This document shows positions 11,379 to 25,332 of a stretch of DNA of 64,000 bases, one piece after another. The stretch lies in the NCBI RefSeq assembly GCF_048128805.1, contig NC_136003.1:24695340-24759339 (forward strand), in the 5' to 3' direction. Numbering within the stretch: position 1 is the stretch's first letter; every line of letters starts with the position of its first letter. Both the position numbers and the translations under genes were made by a program. This DNA is from Centroberyx gerrardi. Taxonomy: Eukaryota; Chordata; Actinopteri; Beryciformes; Berycidae. Below the pieces are notes generated by a model. It did no database searches. It was not told the DNA's origin and saw only the letters and a list, made by a program, of their open reading frames with translations.

Positions 11379-12364
11379 TGCGTACACACATCACACATTT
11401 TGTACAGCGTGTCCCCTTGCAGCCGGAGTTATTACGGAGGTTTTTTATGATACGTGTGCTCAGGCTGTAAGTGTGATCTATCTTCAGGAGGTTTTTCCTC
11501 TGGTTCTGCCAACACAGTGATTTAATGACATGCGCCCAAAACAAAAGATAAACAAGGCGAAGAGTCATAAAAATAGAGACAGATGCATGCAGGTCTACAT
11601 TTAGATTTACGTGATCATCATCAGTGTCCAACAATATATATATATATATATATATATGGATGTAGCAGCCAGCAGCATCCCAAATAGAACGATGACACAC
11701 CAGGCTTAATTATGCAGAGGTACACAAATACAGACACCCAGAGGGGCATCCAAGCTCACTAACACATTGTAGAGAGACTAGCAGTAGTTATATAACAACA
11801 TACCCTCTAATAGATGAAATAATACAGTGGCACAACATTAGGACATTGGATTATCAGGATCAGCTGAGGTACAAGCAACAGCAGCAGCATCTGGAGGAAA
11901 GAAAAGAAGAGAATGGCAAACAACAGTTCTTGTTTAATGAAAAATAAGCAAGGTGATTTTCTTTGTTAAGCCATTTGTGTGCAAATGAGTTCATATACAG
12001 CAGAATATCCATTTGGTTCCCAATTAGAGCAATTTGTTCTACTTGTCAGTGTGTCAACAATGTGGAGTAATTTCGTTAATATGACAGACTGCCTGGGGAT
12101 TTTGCAGTGCCTGGCTGCTATGACACTTCTGTGTTCATTGATTTGAACGCCTAACTGGCAATTTGTCTTTCTAGTAATCCACACAGGCAGGGGAGAAGAA
12201 TGGTCATACGCCTGTTTGTGGTGTGACATTTGATTCACTTTTTTACTGTGTATTCCTTTGACGTAGAGGAGCTTGTGATGGTGATTACCCTCTTCATATC
12301 TCTTAATGCCACACAGATTGTGCCAGTTCACATTTGAATCCAACATATCTCCAACTGCAACCAG

Positions 12365-13022
12365 TAGAGTAGAGTAGAGAGTAGAGTAGAGTAGAGTAGA
12401 GTATAGAGTAGAGTAGAGTAGAGTGTAGAGTATAGAGTAGAGTCGAGTAGAGTAGAGAGTAGAGTAGAGTAGAGTAGAGTAGAGTATAGAGTAGAGTCGA
12501 GTCGAGTCGAGTCGAGTAGAGTATAGAGTAGAGTAGAGTAGAGTAGAGTAGAGTAGAGTAGAGTATAGAGTAGAGTAGAGTAGAGTAGAGTAGAGTAGAG
12601 TATAGTAGAGTAGAGTAGAGTAGAGTATAGAGTAGAGTATAGTAGAGTAGAGTAGAGTAGAGTATAGAGTAGAGTAGAGTAGAGTATAGAGTAGAGTAGA
12701 GTAGAGTAGAGTAGAGTATAGAGTAGAGTAGAGTAGAGTAGAGTCGAGTAGAGTAGAGTAGAGTATAGAGTAGAGTAGAGTAGAGTAGAGTATAGAGTAG
12801 AGTAGAGTAGAGTAGAGTAGAGTAGAGTGTAGAGTAGAGTAGAGTAGAGTAGAGAGTAGAGTAGAGTATAGAGTAGAGTAGAGTAGAGTAGAGTAGAGTA
12901 GAGAGTAGAGTAGAGTAGAGTAGAGAGTAGAGTAGAGTATAGAGTAGAGTAGAGTAGAGTAGAGTAGAGTAGAGAGTAGAGTAGAGTAGAGTAGAGAGTA
13001 GAGAGTAGAGTAGAGTAGAGTA
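12365..13022. repeat. 658-bp (TAGAG)n pentanucleotide array
   Basis: About 130 units of TAGAG, broken by TATAGAG (insertion of TA), AGAGAG (loss of a T) and TCGAG (A to C) variants. The variants recur at fairly regular spacings, suggesting higher-order units. The minus strand reads (CTCTA)n and is open in two frames for over 250 codons (Ser-Thr-Leu-Leu-Tyr runs), which is a repeat artefact. Confidence 0.97.
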
Positions 13023-15029
13023 ATAGAGGACTGTGGTTACACTGGGCAGCTCCCAGGAGTGAATGGTTGGATTTACCCAAGAGCAGAACATCTCATCTGA
13101 ATAAAAACATAAATAAAATCAGATTTTCAGCCAGTGTGTAGTGTGCAGTATGAAGCAGGCTGTTTCTGAAAAGGAGCGTTGTGTTCTCAGTCAACTATTG
13201 GTAAAATCCAGTGTTGTTACAGTCACCCGCTGTGTCAATATTCATGTGCTAATGTCTTTTGTAATATCTTTACAGTAAGTAGTTTGCACACAGTGAGCTT
13301 GGTTTAGTTTGATTCTCATCTGTAGACTACACACACATACAACCTACATTTGTCTCTTTTTTTGTGCCAACATGCCACTTTCTGTGGACTTTTTTTTGAC
13401 CACATGTACTTAAATCACTGCATTTTATTTAATATTCTGATCACAGTCTTATCTAGTTTATTTATAATAATGCTGTGTACTTAAAATAATGGGTTCATTG
13501 AAACAGTGTTTAAAGTTTTGTCTCTTCTCAGTTACTGTGTTCCCTGAACCTACACACCTCAGCTAAAAGACACATTTTTATATTGCCAGAGAACAGCGAT
13601 TATTCTCTCACTTTTTGTCCCCCAAACACAGGAAAAAGAAGGTAAAATGCCTCAGTTTATATTGGAATCTCACATCACTACTTATTTCCCTGTTTGTTTC
13701 TGTTTGTGTTTGCTTCCCTTTCACTTCCCTTTCACTTCCTTGCTTAGTCTGTCATTGACTGCTCTGTTGTTCTTTGTTGTTTTTTCCTGGTCCGTCCACC
13801 CAGCTTCTCTCAGCTCGGTCACACAGTAACTCTTTCCACACAACTGCACAAAGTTTATTATGTAGCAATAATAATTACTCAATCTGTGGTTTAATTAAGC
13901 ACTGGCATTCTGCGGCTTGTAGTGAGCTGGCCCCTTACAGTACATTGCACATTCCTCATGAAATATTGCGCAATCCGTGCCAAATACACACATCGTGTTA
14001 CGTAACCACGCTGGAACCAAATCAAATGGCAGTGAGTGACTGAAACAGGTTTACTTTCCCTAGAAACATTTAGCAACTACCTAGACAGTCTGTATTTTGC
14101 CTAGCTTGCTGCAAACCTAAGCCAAAACCTTTCAGACTTCAGATAGACGAGGAGAAGCAGCAAGGAGTTCCCAGCCCCCTGGAGAGGCATGCGGAGGCGG
14201 CGCTTTAGCTTTTAAAGATAGGAGTCAGACACCTAGACGAACCCTTTAAAACCCAACGCTGAAGCCCCCCCCCCCCTCCACCCCTCCCACCTAAATCTGT
14301 CCGCCCCCACACGGAAACAGTGAATAAATAACATGCTGGCAATGCTCTGCCTGCTCTGACCGGCGGGATAAACACTCAGTTGACTGTTTTATGTGTTTCT
14401 GGCCTCCGTGGACGGCAGCGGTGCTCCCATAGTGCCAGACACCTTGACCTTCTTCTCTGTTCCTCCCACCAAACCCCTCCAGCCGCCCTCCACCTCCTCC
14501 TCCTCCTCCTCCTCCACCACCACCACCACCACTGCTATCTCCTTCATTCCAGCCCATGCCAAAGCCCCACTCTGCCCCAGGGCCAAATCCACTGCTCTCC
14601 ATGATCCAAATCCCCCTGCCATGTGAGTGAAATAACAGCAAGGCCCTGAAAATAGCATTGGAACTGCCCTTCTCTCTCCTCTCCTCTCCTTTCACTTCGC
14701 CATCCACAATCTGCCTCCTTTCTCCTTCTCCTGCTCCCTGTGTTTCCACCATCCTCTCCCTCTCTATTTTTCTGTTTTTCCTCTCTGTTTGATCCTTCTG
14801 TTTTTCTATTTTCCTGTTGTTCTACTTGTCCCATTTGCTCCAGTTCCTCTCTTCTGTCTATTCTGTCTCTGCACATTCTCCACTATCTGGCAGTAGGACA
14901 GCTTTAATTTCTTTTTTTATCTTATCGGTGTTCCCATTAGCCTTCAAAGCAACCAACTGCATTGTTGCTACTTCAACGGATCCCACTCTTGTACTTGAGT
15001 TTCACTTTGATACATGCATGTGCAAATTC

Positions 15030-15082
<53 letters not shown>

Positions 15083-15770
15083 ACACTTGTGCACATACAC
15101 ACACATGCACATAAACACACATGCTTGTGTTTGTCTCCCGTCTCGGTCTTCCTTCACTGTTTATCATTTGGGATAAACAGGAGAAGTGGGAAAACGTCAA
15201 GACATAGGATCGTCATTAAGTCCATTCTGATGCATTTGCATCATGGCAATAAAACCAAGGTTCTGACATTTTTGGCCTTTATTATTATTGTTTTCATTCC
15301 AATAGGATCACGTTAAGTATCTCATTAGTTTTAGTCATGCTGCTTGCGGGTGAGAAACATTGTAAATGTTTTTTTCCTCCTCTCAGTTATTGATTAACGG
15401 CTTTGGGATGGAGGGGAAAAGGACAGCCCGAGCATTTCGCTATGTGACTATGATGGGGTTTCGACTGGAAATCATTAGGTATAGTAGCACACAGCCTAAT
15501 CAATCCAGTGATGTACGTGTCAATAGCATAGGCTTAGCTGCTGGATCCCCATGTGCATTGCTCTCTACGCATCTCTCTTCTTGTTTATCCCTCCTTGCAC
15601 TCTCTGTTCCCTCCCTCCCTCTCTCAGCACAAATCTCTCATTCACAAATAGAGGCCAAAAGAGGCTCAGCTGATGGGATGAGATTATTATTTTTTTTTTC
15701 TGATTACAAATCAACCTCAGCTTAGATAGATACAAAAACACAGCCGCCCCCCACCCACTTGTTCTGTCCT
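13023..15770. other. Intergenic upstream of ppp1r1b; no gene seen
   Basis: Unique-looking sequence with a C run near 14267-14276, TCC/ACC repeats at 14490-14540, pyrimidine-rich sequence at 14660-14850 and a CA array at 15034-15086. No exon was recognised. Confidence 0.5.
15034..15086. repeat. (CA)n microsatellite
   Basis: About 26 CA units. Confidence 0.97.
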
Positions 15771-16080
15771 CTTCCTCCCCTCCCCTATTGGCTCTCTCTC
15801 CTCCCCTCTCTCCTGATGTCTCCGCCCCCTTTTGCCCCCCCCCCCACCCCCTTCTCTCCCTCACAGCCAGATCTAAGGACGTGCCTCATTCACTCCTGCT
15901 GCACAGGTTGTGAAGAAGGGAAAGAGAGAGGGAGGAGAGTGAGAGAGAGAGAGAGAGAGACACAGAGAGAGAGAGAGAGAGACAGAGAGAGAGAGAGAGA
16001 TAAACACGCACCATACAGCCAGTCAAACAGAAGTGAGAAAGGCACTGAGAGAGAGAGAGGGAGAAAGAGAACGAGAGAGT

Positions 16081-16157
<77 letters not shown>

Positions 16158-16406
16158 AGGGGAGGTAAAGGAGAATATTAGCAGTTGCTGGAGAGGGAAA
16201 GAGGAGAGGAGAGCAAAAGAGGTGAGGAGGAGAGAACCTGTTTGGTCTGTTTTTAAAGGGAAAAGAGGGAGAAAGGGGGTGAAGAAGAGAGAGAGAGTGA
16301 GGAAGAAGAAGAGAGAAGAGAGCCTTCAGGAGTGGGACTACCCGGTGATCCTCGGCAGCGACCCCCCCCCCCTCCACTGGGAGCCAGACCCCCAGCATCC
16401 GGAGCC
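15771..16406 (+). promoter_or_regulatory. ppp1r1b: ppp1r1b promoter / 5' leader
   Basis: Upstream of the ppp1r1b start codon is a C-rich segment at 15771-15860 with an inverted CCAAT (ATTGG) at 15786-15790 and CCGCCCC at 15822-15828. A 240-base GA-rich tract at 15915-16155 follows, then a G/A-rich leader to the ATG. No TATA box was seen. The transcription start is not placed; the GA tract may be transcribed in the 5' UTR. Confidence 0.4.
15915..16155. repeat. Long imperfect (GA)n tract before ppp1r1b
   Basis: Several AG runs separated by short unique islands near 16005-16050. Purine-only over long stretches. Confidence 0.95.
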
Positions 16407-19400
16407 ATGGAGCCCTCTGTGTCGACCGAGGTCGATGACGAGCCCAAGGAGAGGAAGAAGATCCACTTTGCTGTTCCGGCCTCCGCTCCCACCAACCTGG
16501 ACCCCCGGCAAGTGGAGATGGTGAGCAGGCGCTGGGTAGACAGATAGTGGTTTGACCCGAGGAGACATCCATTACGTGTGTCTCGGGAATGTCTTTTCAG
16601 TTTCAGCCCTAACTCATTTTGGTCTTTACTTATTATTTAGAAGTGTTGCATGGTGGAATTTCTGATTGGCCAACTTCCCCCTCCAAAGCTTTCACCCATT
16701 TCATTTAAGAGAGGCAGAGTTTTTAAAACATTGCTTATCATCACGATAAAGTCTCGTATCATTGTTGACCAAGTAGTTCCAGCTTCACTCTGTGCTGCAT
16801 CATCTGTTTTTTTTTTTTATCTGCTTTGTTTCATTTTTGACAAGTCTCTCTAGCCGGGTCTGTCTGCCACACGGTTGAGAAATTATGATGAAATTTCCCT
16901 TTCTCTCAGTTTCCTCATGAGATTAGTGCCTCGCTGTTTCATCTCATCTTGACCCGTTTAACGATGTGACATTGACACGAAAGTCATTATCTAGCTATAG
17001 TGAAGCCAGTTTGCTCTTTTGTAACTTGCTGGCGATGCGAAAGCCCCCCCACACATACTGACGGTCATGCAACTCCCAAAGTTAATAATTACTTTTTTTG
17101 TCTGTGATGTGTCTTTGGCTGCCTGTCACACTATCAGCATGTGAGTGACCAGGTCGTCTCGGGTTTTGCCACTATCAGATCTTTCTTCTTTGCTCTCTGA
17201 TGCCGAAAAAACTGTATTATCAACTGAACGAGGCCTGTGCTGTACTGTGAACTGTGTGGGTCATCATGGATGTAAGTGGGTATGTGTCTATGTGTCTATA
17301 CTTTTTTTGGTGGGACATCTCTGATCTGTCCTGTCGGCCCTGACGTCGGAGGCTCTTAATTTAGAGCAGGAGAAAGTGGGCCAGTGCAGGGATCGGTTGG
17401 TGCTGTGGTTCTGTAGATCCAGGCCAATGGCTCATCCCTCCCGAGAGCTCGAGGAGAGGTGGGGAGGGAAGCCAAGAGAGAGCTGCATGAAGGAGAGCAG
17501 AGAGAGAGAGAGAGAGAGAGAGAGGGGAAGAGACACAACCTGTTCTCTCCGTTCACCTGTCTGGTGTCAGCTCCCTCAGTGGCTGTCCCTGTTTCACGGC
17601 TCACACATACAGAGGCTTTCATCCAACTAGGATGGCCTGTCATCCGGCTCCATCTACCCTCCTGACTGATGATCACACACTGTCCTAAGAAGTTTTTGAA
17701 TCTAGCGTTGAGTCTTTGAATGCTATTTTTGCTCAAAGCACATGAAAAACTCCCACTGGGGCGAGATAATTGCGGCTGTTTCCAATGCAGATCAACTTGT
17801 TTTTAATCAAGTGTCATTTGCTTCATGCTAGTGGATTGATCCGCCTTATTCTGCCAGGTTTCAGGATAATAACACTAACAATGACAGTTCAATTGCATTA
17901 TAAACAAGTGGCTTATCTCACCCCATTGGCTTTTTCACTTGTTTTAAGAAAGAATGAATATGACTTTAAGACTAAATGACTTGCTAAATTGGACATTTTT
18001 TTTCATTGGGCCATATAGCCCAGGCTTTCACACAAATACACAATTACACAACCACTCTCGCTCCCCTCCTCATCTCTTTCTGCCCCCCTCTCTCCCCCCC
18101 TTTTTCTCTCTCCATCTCTCGTGCTCTTCATTGCTCTCTGATCCCTATCATCATTTCCAAGAAACCACAGGATATCAATCTGCCATATGTGAGCCGTTCT
18201 TTGCACTTCCTTCCGTTTTGGGGCGGACCTCATTGCTCAATCACCTTATGGTCAAACAGTGATCAGCTATATTTGGGGTTGTTTGCTGGTTCCCGGCCAG
18301 CAGGCTGACCCTGGCCTTTTACCTTATAGCTATTTTTTGCCTTTCTCAGCATTGGGCCTGTTAGGGACGTTGAGGTCAGTCAGTTCATTCATGCAGGCTA
18401 GATCAGACCGTTTACAATGCAGGCAGCTATAGAAAATAGGAAGCCATACAGTCTCAGGTGTGCTGCTGGTGATATTCTGGGTGGATGTTTTGATGAATTG
18501 TGTGTGTGCATGTGTGACACGCACTCATCTTGTGTGTGTGTGTGTGTGTGTGGGAGGGGGGGACAAATGCTCTGAAGGGAGTATGGGAAACAGAAGGGGC
18601 GTTCAGAAGAGGATGTGTTTATGTGTGTTTAACAGCAGATACAATCTACCCAGGAGTAGAGGGAGTCTCCAGGGACGGAGGTGGGTGGGGTGGGGGGGTA
18701 ATGGTTAATGACACATACTCATTTCATTCCCTTACCCTCCCACAGCAATTACTGTCGCCCACAAGGCCGTCTTCGCTAACGAGTTGTAATGACTATACCA
18801 TTCGTTCCGAACTTGTTACACCCTCAGTAACTTCTTCACTCTTGTTTGCGATGGCATTTAAACCCCAAAACCGCTATCGACTGAACTGCCGGGGCGTTGT
18901 TACCATGGAGACTGGCTGCGCAGCTATGTCGCCCGAACCTCCCTCACAGTTGACACCCGAAAGGTCAGCTTTAATGGACAGCTCTGTCTGTCTGGTTAGG
19001 TCGTTTACATTGGCGCTAACACGTGTTTATAAATGTATGTGTGAATGCTGGAGGGAGGAAGAGAGTGTGTGTGTGTATGTGTGTGTGTGTGTGTGTGTGT
19101 ATGTGAGGGTGTGGGGGGGGGTGTTAATGTGTGAGAAGCTACTATACCTCCCACCCACTCCCTACGCCTCCGACATGAGTCTATATGTAAATTGTACATT
19201 GTGTGAGAAAAACAACAGCTACATGCCCCGAAGGCTCATTCACACCTAAATACTCTCACTGGACATTTCCCTGGTTTTACATATATGTGCTGTGACAGTG
19301 TAATGCAGCTGGAAGTCTGCTGAAACAATGAGCACACTGCAAAAAAATGTCCACCGTAACAAGCATTTTGGTCTTGTATTTAGTCTCAAAATCTTATTCT

Positions 19401-19988
19401 TCTTGAAACAAGTGCAAAAAATCTGCCAGTAGGGTGAGATACATTCACTTGTTTTCGATGCTCTCACTTCAATTTTTTTCTGGTGACAATATCTTGAAAT
19501 AAGGCAGACTGCTCCCGTAGCATCAACATAATGTCACTTGATTTGAGATTGGAAGCAAGTGGGATTATCTCACCCCATTGACAGATTTTTCCACTTGTTC
19601 TAAGAAAAATAAGATTTTAAGACTCAATACTAGATTAAATGACTGCCTAAGCCCTCTCCGATTAAAGGCTTTTTAACTTTCGAACCCACATGAATCCCTG
19701 GACAGGCCACAAGGACACATTTGTGTTTATACTACTTCCTTTCTTACTTTCCAGTACAATTCCTGGCCTCCTAGAGTACCTGTGGGTATTTGGGGATACC
19801 TGCAGCGCTCCTAGTGTCTCCCACTATGAAATCCCACTAGAATAAACATGAACTTAAATATCTTGTATTCTTCAGTCCCAGCGGTCTCCACGTTGAGAGG
19901 TCTCTCAGGATAAAAGCTTTGGTCCTCCTCTGGTTCTACAACAACACAGAGGCAGCACATGGCTGTGTTTACCATCCCCAACCCCCCT

Positions 19989-20020
<32 letters not shown>

Positions 20021-20168
20021 TCCCCAATCCTCCATGCTTTGTAAGTGATGTAGGGTAATGTGCATAATGGAGAGAGATTAGGGTCATGGTGCAGACGCTG
20101 CATCCCTGATTCCCTTCAAGTCCGCCACCCTGTGGACTTAACACAGCAAGCAGACATCTCTCTCTTTC

Positions 20169-20213
<45 letters not shown>

Positions 20214-20905
20214 TCTCTCTGTCTCTCTCAACCTAATGTGATCTGGTCAGCCAACGTTGATCCTTTGAATTGATAGGAAACTCAGAGGGGCCGGGAATAT
20301 CAAAGGGCAGCAAAGGGCATCCGTCCAAAGCCATCCAAAGGCAAACATTTCCGCATCAAACTATATAAAAACCTACGGCGGATGTCCGTCAACACCGCCC
20401 CCCTCATCCCCCCCCCCCCCCCCCCCCCAATCTCTCCCTCACCCCCCCTCACCCCCAGCCCCCCTCCACCCCTCCCCATCAGCCTACAGTCCCTGGGTTA
20501 AACGTCACACAGCGACCTTTGGTGCGGCGAGTGTTTGTGGGTAAACATTGCCGGTCTGGGGGACTGTCAACATGCACTCCTAGCCAGAACATCTTGTTGG
20601 ATGGCACAAAGCATGCTGGGACTGGGCGAGAGGGCGTAGTGATCTTTTGGCTGAAGGTGTTTCTCCGCTTGTGGACAGGAATGTCACTGGAGGTGATTCA
20701 GTTTGCCCGATGACGCGATCTGTTGGTTTATGAAAATGGATTTTCATGTTCCTTTCAAAGTTGTCTGCCATAGCAGTTTGATGATGTTTGTACAAGCGGC
20801 GAAAAAATTAATTGGGAAAGAAATAATTTAAATGATGAATTGCCTTGTTGGAAACCACAGATTGTAATTACATTTTGGACACAAACAATGAGTCTCTGTC
20901 TTCCT

Positions 20906-20941
<36 letters not shown>

Positions 20942-23900
20942 CCCTCCCTGCTTCTGACAGTCCCAGCATTTTGATTTGTTAATGACTCTACAGAAACATG
21001 TACACTGCCTGTGTCTGTCTAAAACAGTTTAGCACAAAGTTTCCTTGTAAATTATAACTACCCTTCCCCACTGCCACCGTTGCATACTCTTTATTTCTGC
21101 AGCGTGCTTCCTGTCCCACAGAGCCTGTTCAGTCTGTTCAGGTAAATAGGCCTGCTGGTCACATATGGTCAGCTTCCCATACTCAGAACTAGACATTTGT
21201 ATTTTGCTCTGAAAATCATGTTGTCCTGATGATATCATTTGCTCAGCAATCTATCATTTTCACGTTGCTTCCTTCTTTGTGTGTGTGTGTGTCTGTGTGT
21301 TGTATAAACAGATAAAACACAAATATTGAACATGGGCAGAGTGATTTGTTGCCTGATGATACTGTACACAGTCATTTGAAGATGGACTGCAGTGCACACA
21401 GTATCTGAAGCATGGGGGCTCCGCATAAGCCGACACACGCATGTGCCGCTGCAAGACGTCCTCTCGCCGGCTTAGTGTTATGGTCAACAAATCCTCTGTT
21501 GTCTGCTGGTGTCATTATCCCACTCAATCACTCACTCATCGCTGCACAGATCATCGTTAATCAAACAAGTTAGGCCATACTCGAGGCATTACCAGATATA
21601 TCCCCGTCCCCATAACGTGCATTCATTCATTTGTAACTGTAACATTTCCATATTTTCTTTTTTCATCCGTGTGGGTGCTCAGAAACCAACAGCAGCCGTG
21701 AGTTTGAAGCCCTTTGACCCCTTCTGTGGCAACGACAACAGCCATATCTGTGATGAGAGGAGAGGGAGAGGATTAGGAGGTCAACAGTGGTATAGTAGGG
21801 AGGGAAATATGGGGGGTGGGGGGATAAGGGCCGGGCAGGATCTGCAGCTGACTTGTTACCAAACGTCACCATCAGTGAATCAGAGAGTTGATTGCAGTTC
21901 TGGGTCAGGACCAGGACCAGGGAACTGCACCTTGGGCTGCCTTCGTCCCTCACAATTTGGCTTTTGGGATCAGGAGCTGGGGCTGCAGCCTGTCCCCTCT
22001 GCCCCCGTCTCTCAGTAGGAGCCGCAGGACGCTCTGACTGAGGTGGGCATAATGAGAGTAGCATTGAGGCGTGACTCAAAACAAATGGGATTGGTCTTGA
22101 TCCCTGTTTCATCAACACAGAGAAGACATGGCATTATGTTATTGCCGCTATGCCTGTTTGTAATCTCTGATTTTCGTCACACGGCGGTTGAGATGTTTTT
22201 TTTTTTTTTTTTTTCATGTTTATCTGCCTGCCACTTAATGAGCTTGCGCAGGGGTACACTGGGTCATTTTCAATATGTTTAGTAGAGAGTGACTCACAGC
22301 AGAAACCAAGCAAGGGTTAGACGCCACAGTCAGAAATAACAGTTTTGAATGTACAAATTCATGGGATCAGACGGACTGCTTGGCATGGGAGATTGACGTT
22401 GGAAATTGACGCAATCAGATGATAAGCCAAGGCGGTTTTAGTTGCTTTTGAAGCAGTTCAACTTCATGAATAATAGGAAAAAATTATATTCTTCACTGAT
22501 GAGGATTTACACTGTGGTATCTGAGAGGATGCCTTCTGCATCCAAAGCAATGACCTGTGAGCTGCATAGCAACCATTAACAATACCCTCTTCCATTTTAT
22601 CACCTGTGGGTAAGTATGATGCTGTTAGAGAGTAACTATAGCTACTGTGCCCTCTGTTTGCGCCTGACTATTGACCTCTGGAGCTGGTCTTTGTCAGCTG
22701 TACAATGTTAAACCACTCACTGCTATTGAATTTGAGTGAGGGAACAGGAACAGCAGAATCGTCTCTGTGTTTGCAGGCTGTGTGCCGTGCTCTTTTCTAT
22801 GAACGTTGTGATTGACACATCCCCTGTTGTCGCCGCGCCCTGCGTGCTGCTCCTGCATGCGCTGCGGCCTGGCAGGTGGCTTCCTGTCACTCATCAGCCA
22901 CCAGCACATTATCTCAGTTGTGTTACTGCAGGAAATCATTCCTCAGTCCCTGGAACAACAGGCCTAGGCTACCAGCAACTAATTGCACGAATGCTGGGGG
23001 GTATTGTGGGGCAGAGGAGAAGGGGTGAGGGGTGAGGGAGACTAGTGGTGAGGGGGGATGGGGGGATGGGGTGTGTGTAAGTGTGATATCATTCTGCCAG
23101 TGGGTGCAGTGTAATTACATTTCCTATTTGGGGGTCATTGGAGAGCCCCTCCAGATGCTTTCTGCAGCCCATCTGTTTGTTCAGTTAGCCACTGGTGGGG
23201 CCAAAGGTCACTCTGAATGTGTTATGTGAATGTAGAGAAGCAAAGTGCAACAGTTCACTCTCTAGGACTTCTGGGAATTTAGTGACTCCATCCGTCTGAA
23301 TAGTAATAAGCAGACCGTGCAGATATCCGACAGACCGCGGACCTCACTGAGCTACGAATGGTGAATTGGGGTTATAATTTTGCGCAGCCATGTCCTTGAC
23401 CCTCTTTAGTAACAGCTGGAAACTCCGCTGGTTACTCAGTGAAGCCTTGTGGAAGCTGCCTGGCAGCACAGGCTTCTCTGTTCAAATACAAGTGTACCTG
23501 ACAGACGTGTTTGTCACATGATAGATCTGATCACTTACCTTTCATTGTCCATTTGTCTTACATATGGGCACATTTCTTAGCTAACTTGGTCAGGGGGCGG
23601 CAGGGTGGCCTGGTGTTTAGTAGAGCTGAACAATTACAGTAATCTAAATCACAATATGAACTTCTGCAATTTCCAAATCGCAGAGGCTGTAATTAATTGC
23701 TTAAGAGAGAGGGGCGTCCAAACTGGATTTCTAATCAAGGTGTTTTAGAGCTCTGGGCAATCTTTGGTCCATGAATCAAGTGCAATACTGGGGAAAATCT
23801 TTCATCATCCTCAAACACAGTAAATCCTGCACACTGTCATTTTCTTTTTACAAAATCACTTTTTTTTAAATACATCTAAAGTTCGAAAAAAATGATGACA

Positions 23901-24991
23901 ACAAAAACTTTGTAAACTTTGTCTATTTCTTTCAGCCCTAGTGTTTCGAGAGCATCATATAACCAGAAGGTTGTGGGTTTAATCCCCACTACAGCCAATG
24001 TGCTCTTCCCTGCCAAAGTGTCCTTGAGCAAGACACCAAACCCCTACCTAAAGAAACAAATTCCACTGATTCATATGCTCTGAAACTCTTCAAAACATCT
24101 GCGAGAGAGAATCATGCCCATTAACTGTGTTGATATTTTTCATCTTAAAGCTGAAAAGCAGTCATGCATGTTATCTCTCAGCCACAAATCTACTTAGATA
24201 AGCTGCAATTCACAGTTGTCAGGAAAGGCTGAGCCAGAAGCAGCTTTCTCTTTGTCTCTTATATCTTGCACAAAATTTCAAACACACTCCTGCACACTTA
24301 TAAGATCTTTAGCATACACATAAATTGTGAGTGACTGTTAATCATTTGCACGTATGTTCTTCTCAGAATTTTGCTTCACCATCTGAAATTGAGTTTACAA
24401 AGCATGTCAGACCTGGGCAGTGTTTTTCTCCTCACAGAAGTGTTACTGCACTACAAATGTCTCTAAATACAAAAAAACAAATCTCAGCTCACACAGAGAG
24501 GGATTAGTTTTCATCTTATTGTATTATTGTACTTAGCTGGCACTTAGAGCGCCACAAGAGGTTCAGCCACTTCATTTTATAAGGATCACCGGCGGGGCAT
24601 TGGCTCAGAGAAAGAGGGCAACACCATGACGGTGTTCAATTGAGTTACACTGTAGAGTTCAGACAGGCCAAAGATCAGAGAGGAAAGAGGAGAGAGGAAA
24701 ATGTGGATTCACTAGAGCGAAAAGGAAAGACAAAGACCGGAGGTGAAACATAAGGATGGATGGTGTGCGTGCGTGCTTGCAGGCCTCCTCCCATTAGTGT
24801 ATTCACTTCTGGTTGTGTGTGAGTGTGTTGCTAATGGGTGTGTACGTGTTACCATGCACATACACGAGTGCTTATTTCTGAGTGATGTATCAGTGTGCGC
24901 CTGTGGGCAGATGCCATAACTGGAAATCAATCGCTTAAAAATCCATATCTATCCATCCGGGACTGAGTTAAAGCTAGGCCATGAGAGAGAG

Positions 24992-25051
<60 letters not shown>

Positions 25052-25282
25052 TACCTCTATCTGAGAGTTGACACACACTGCTTTAATGAGATGGCCTAAT
25101 GTAATGGAGTGCCATGGACATGTGGGACGGCAGCGTTGCCCTCAGAGCCGACAGGGAAGGAGATCTGAGGTGTGTTTCTCTTTGTGTTGTCTTCGCAGTG
25201 AGGGCAGATCTGCACAATTGGCTCCCCCTGAGATGCGAGACTGTTAGAGCATCGTTTTAGCAATGCGGCGAGTGAGAGCCTT

Positions 25283-25332
<50 letters not shown>

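Larger units (their letters stand above)
8731..12364. other. Intergenic; no gene seen
   Basis: Pyrimidine-rich stretches at 8740-9010 and 10080-10190, a GT tract at 11329-11390, a TA tract at 11634-11657 and two transposon relics listed separately. No exon-like sequence was recognised. Confidence 0.5.

Noticed and set aside
12365-13022. CRISPR-like array
   Set aside because: It is a pentamer satellite with no spacers, in a vertebrate genome.
12303-13091. Two minus-strand ORFs of 250-262 codons
   Set aside because: They read through the (TAGAG)n array and consist of Ser/Thr/Leu/Tyr repeats; no unique protein sequence.
16332-16406. Upstream in-frame extension of ppp1r1b
   Set aside because: The frame is open but begins with GTG; the first ATG, in good context, is at 16407 and fits the family.
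15886-16572. 228-codon minus-strand ORF over the ppp1r1b leader
   Set aside because: Most of it is Ser/Leu from the GA tract; it overlaps the true exon 1 antisense.
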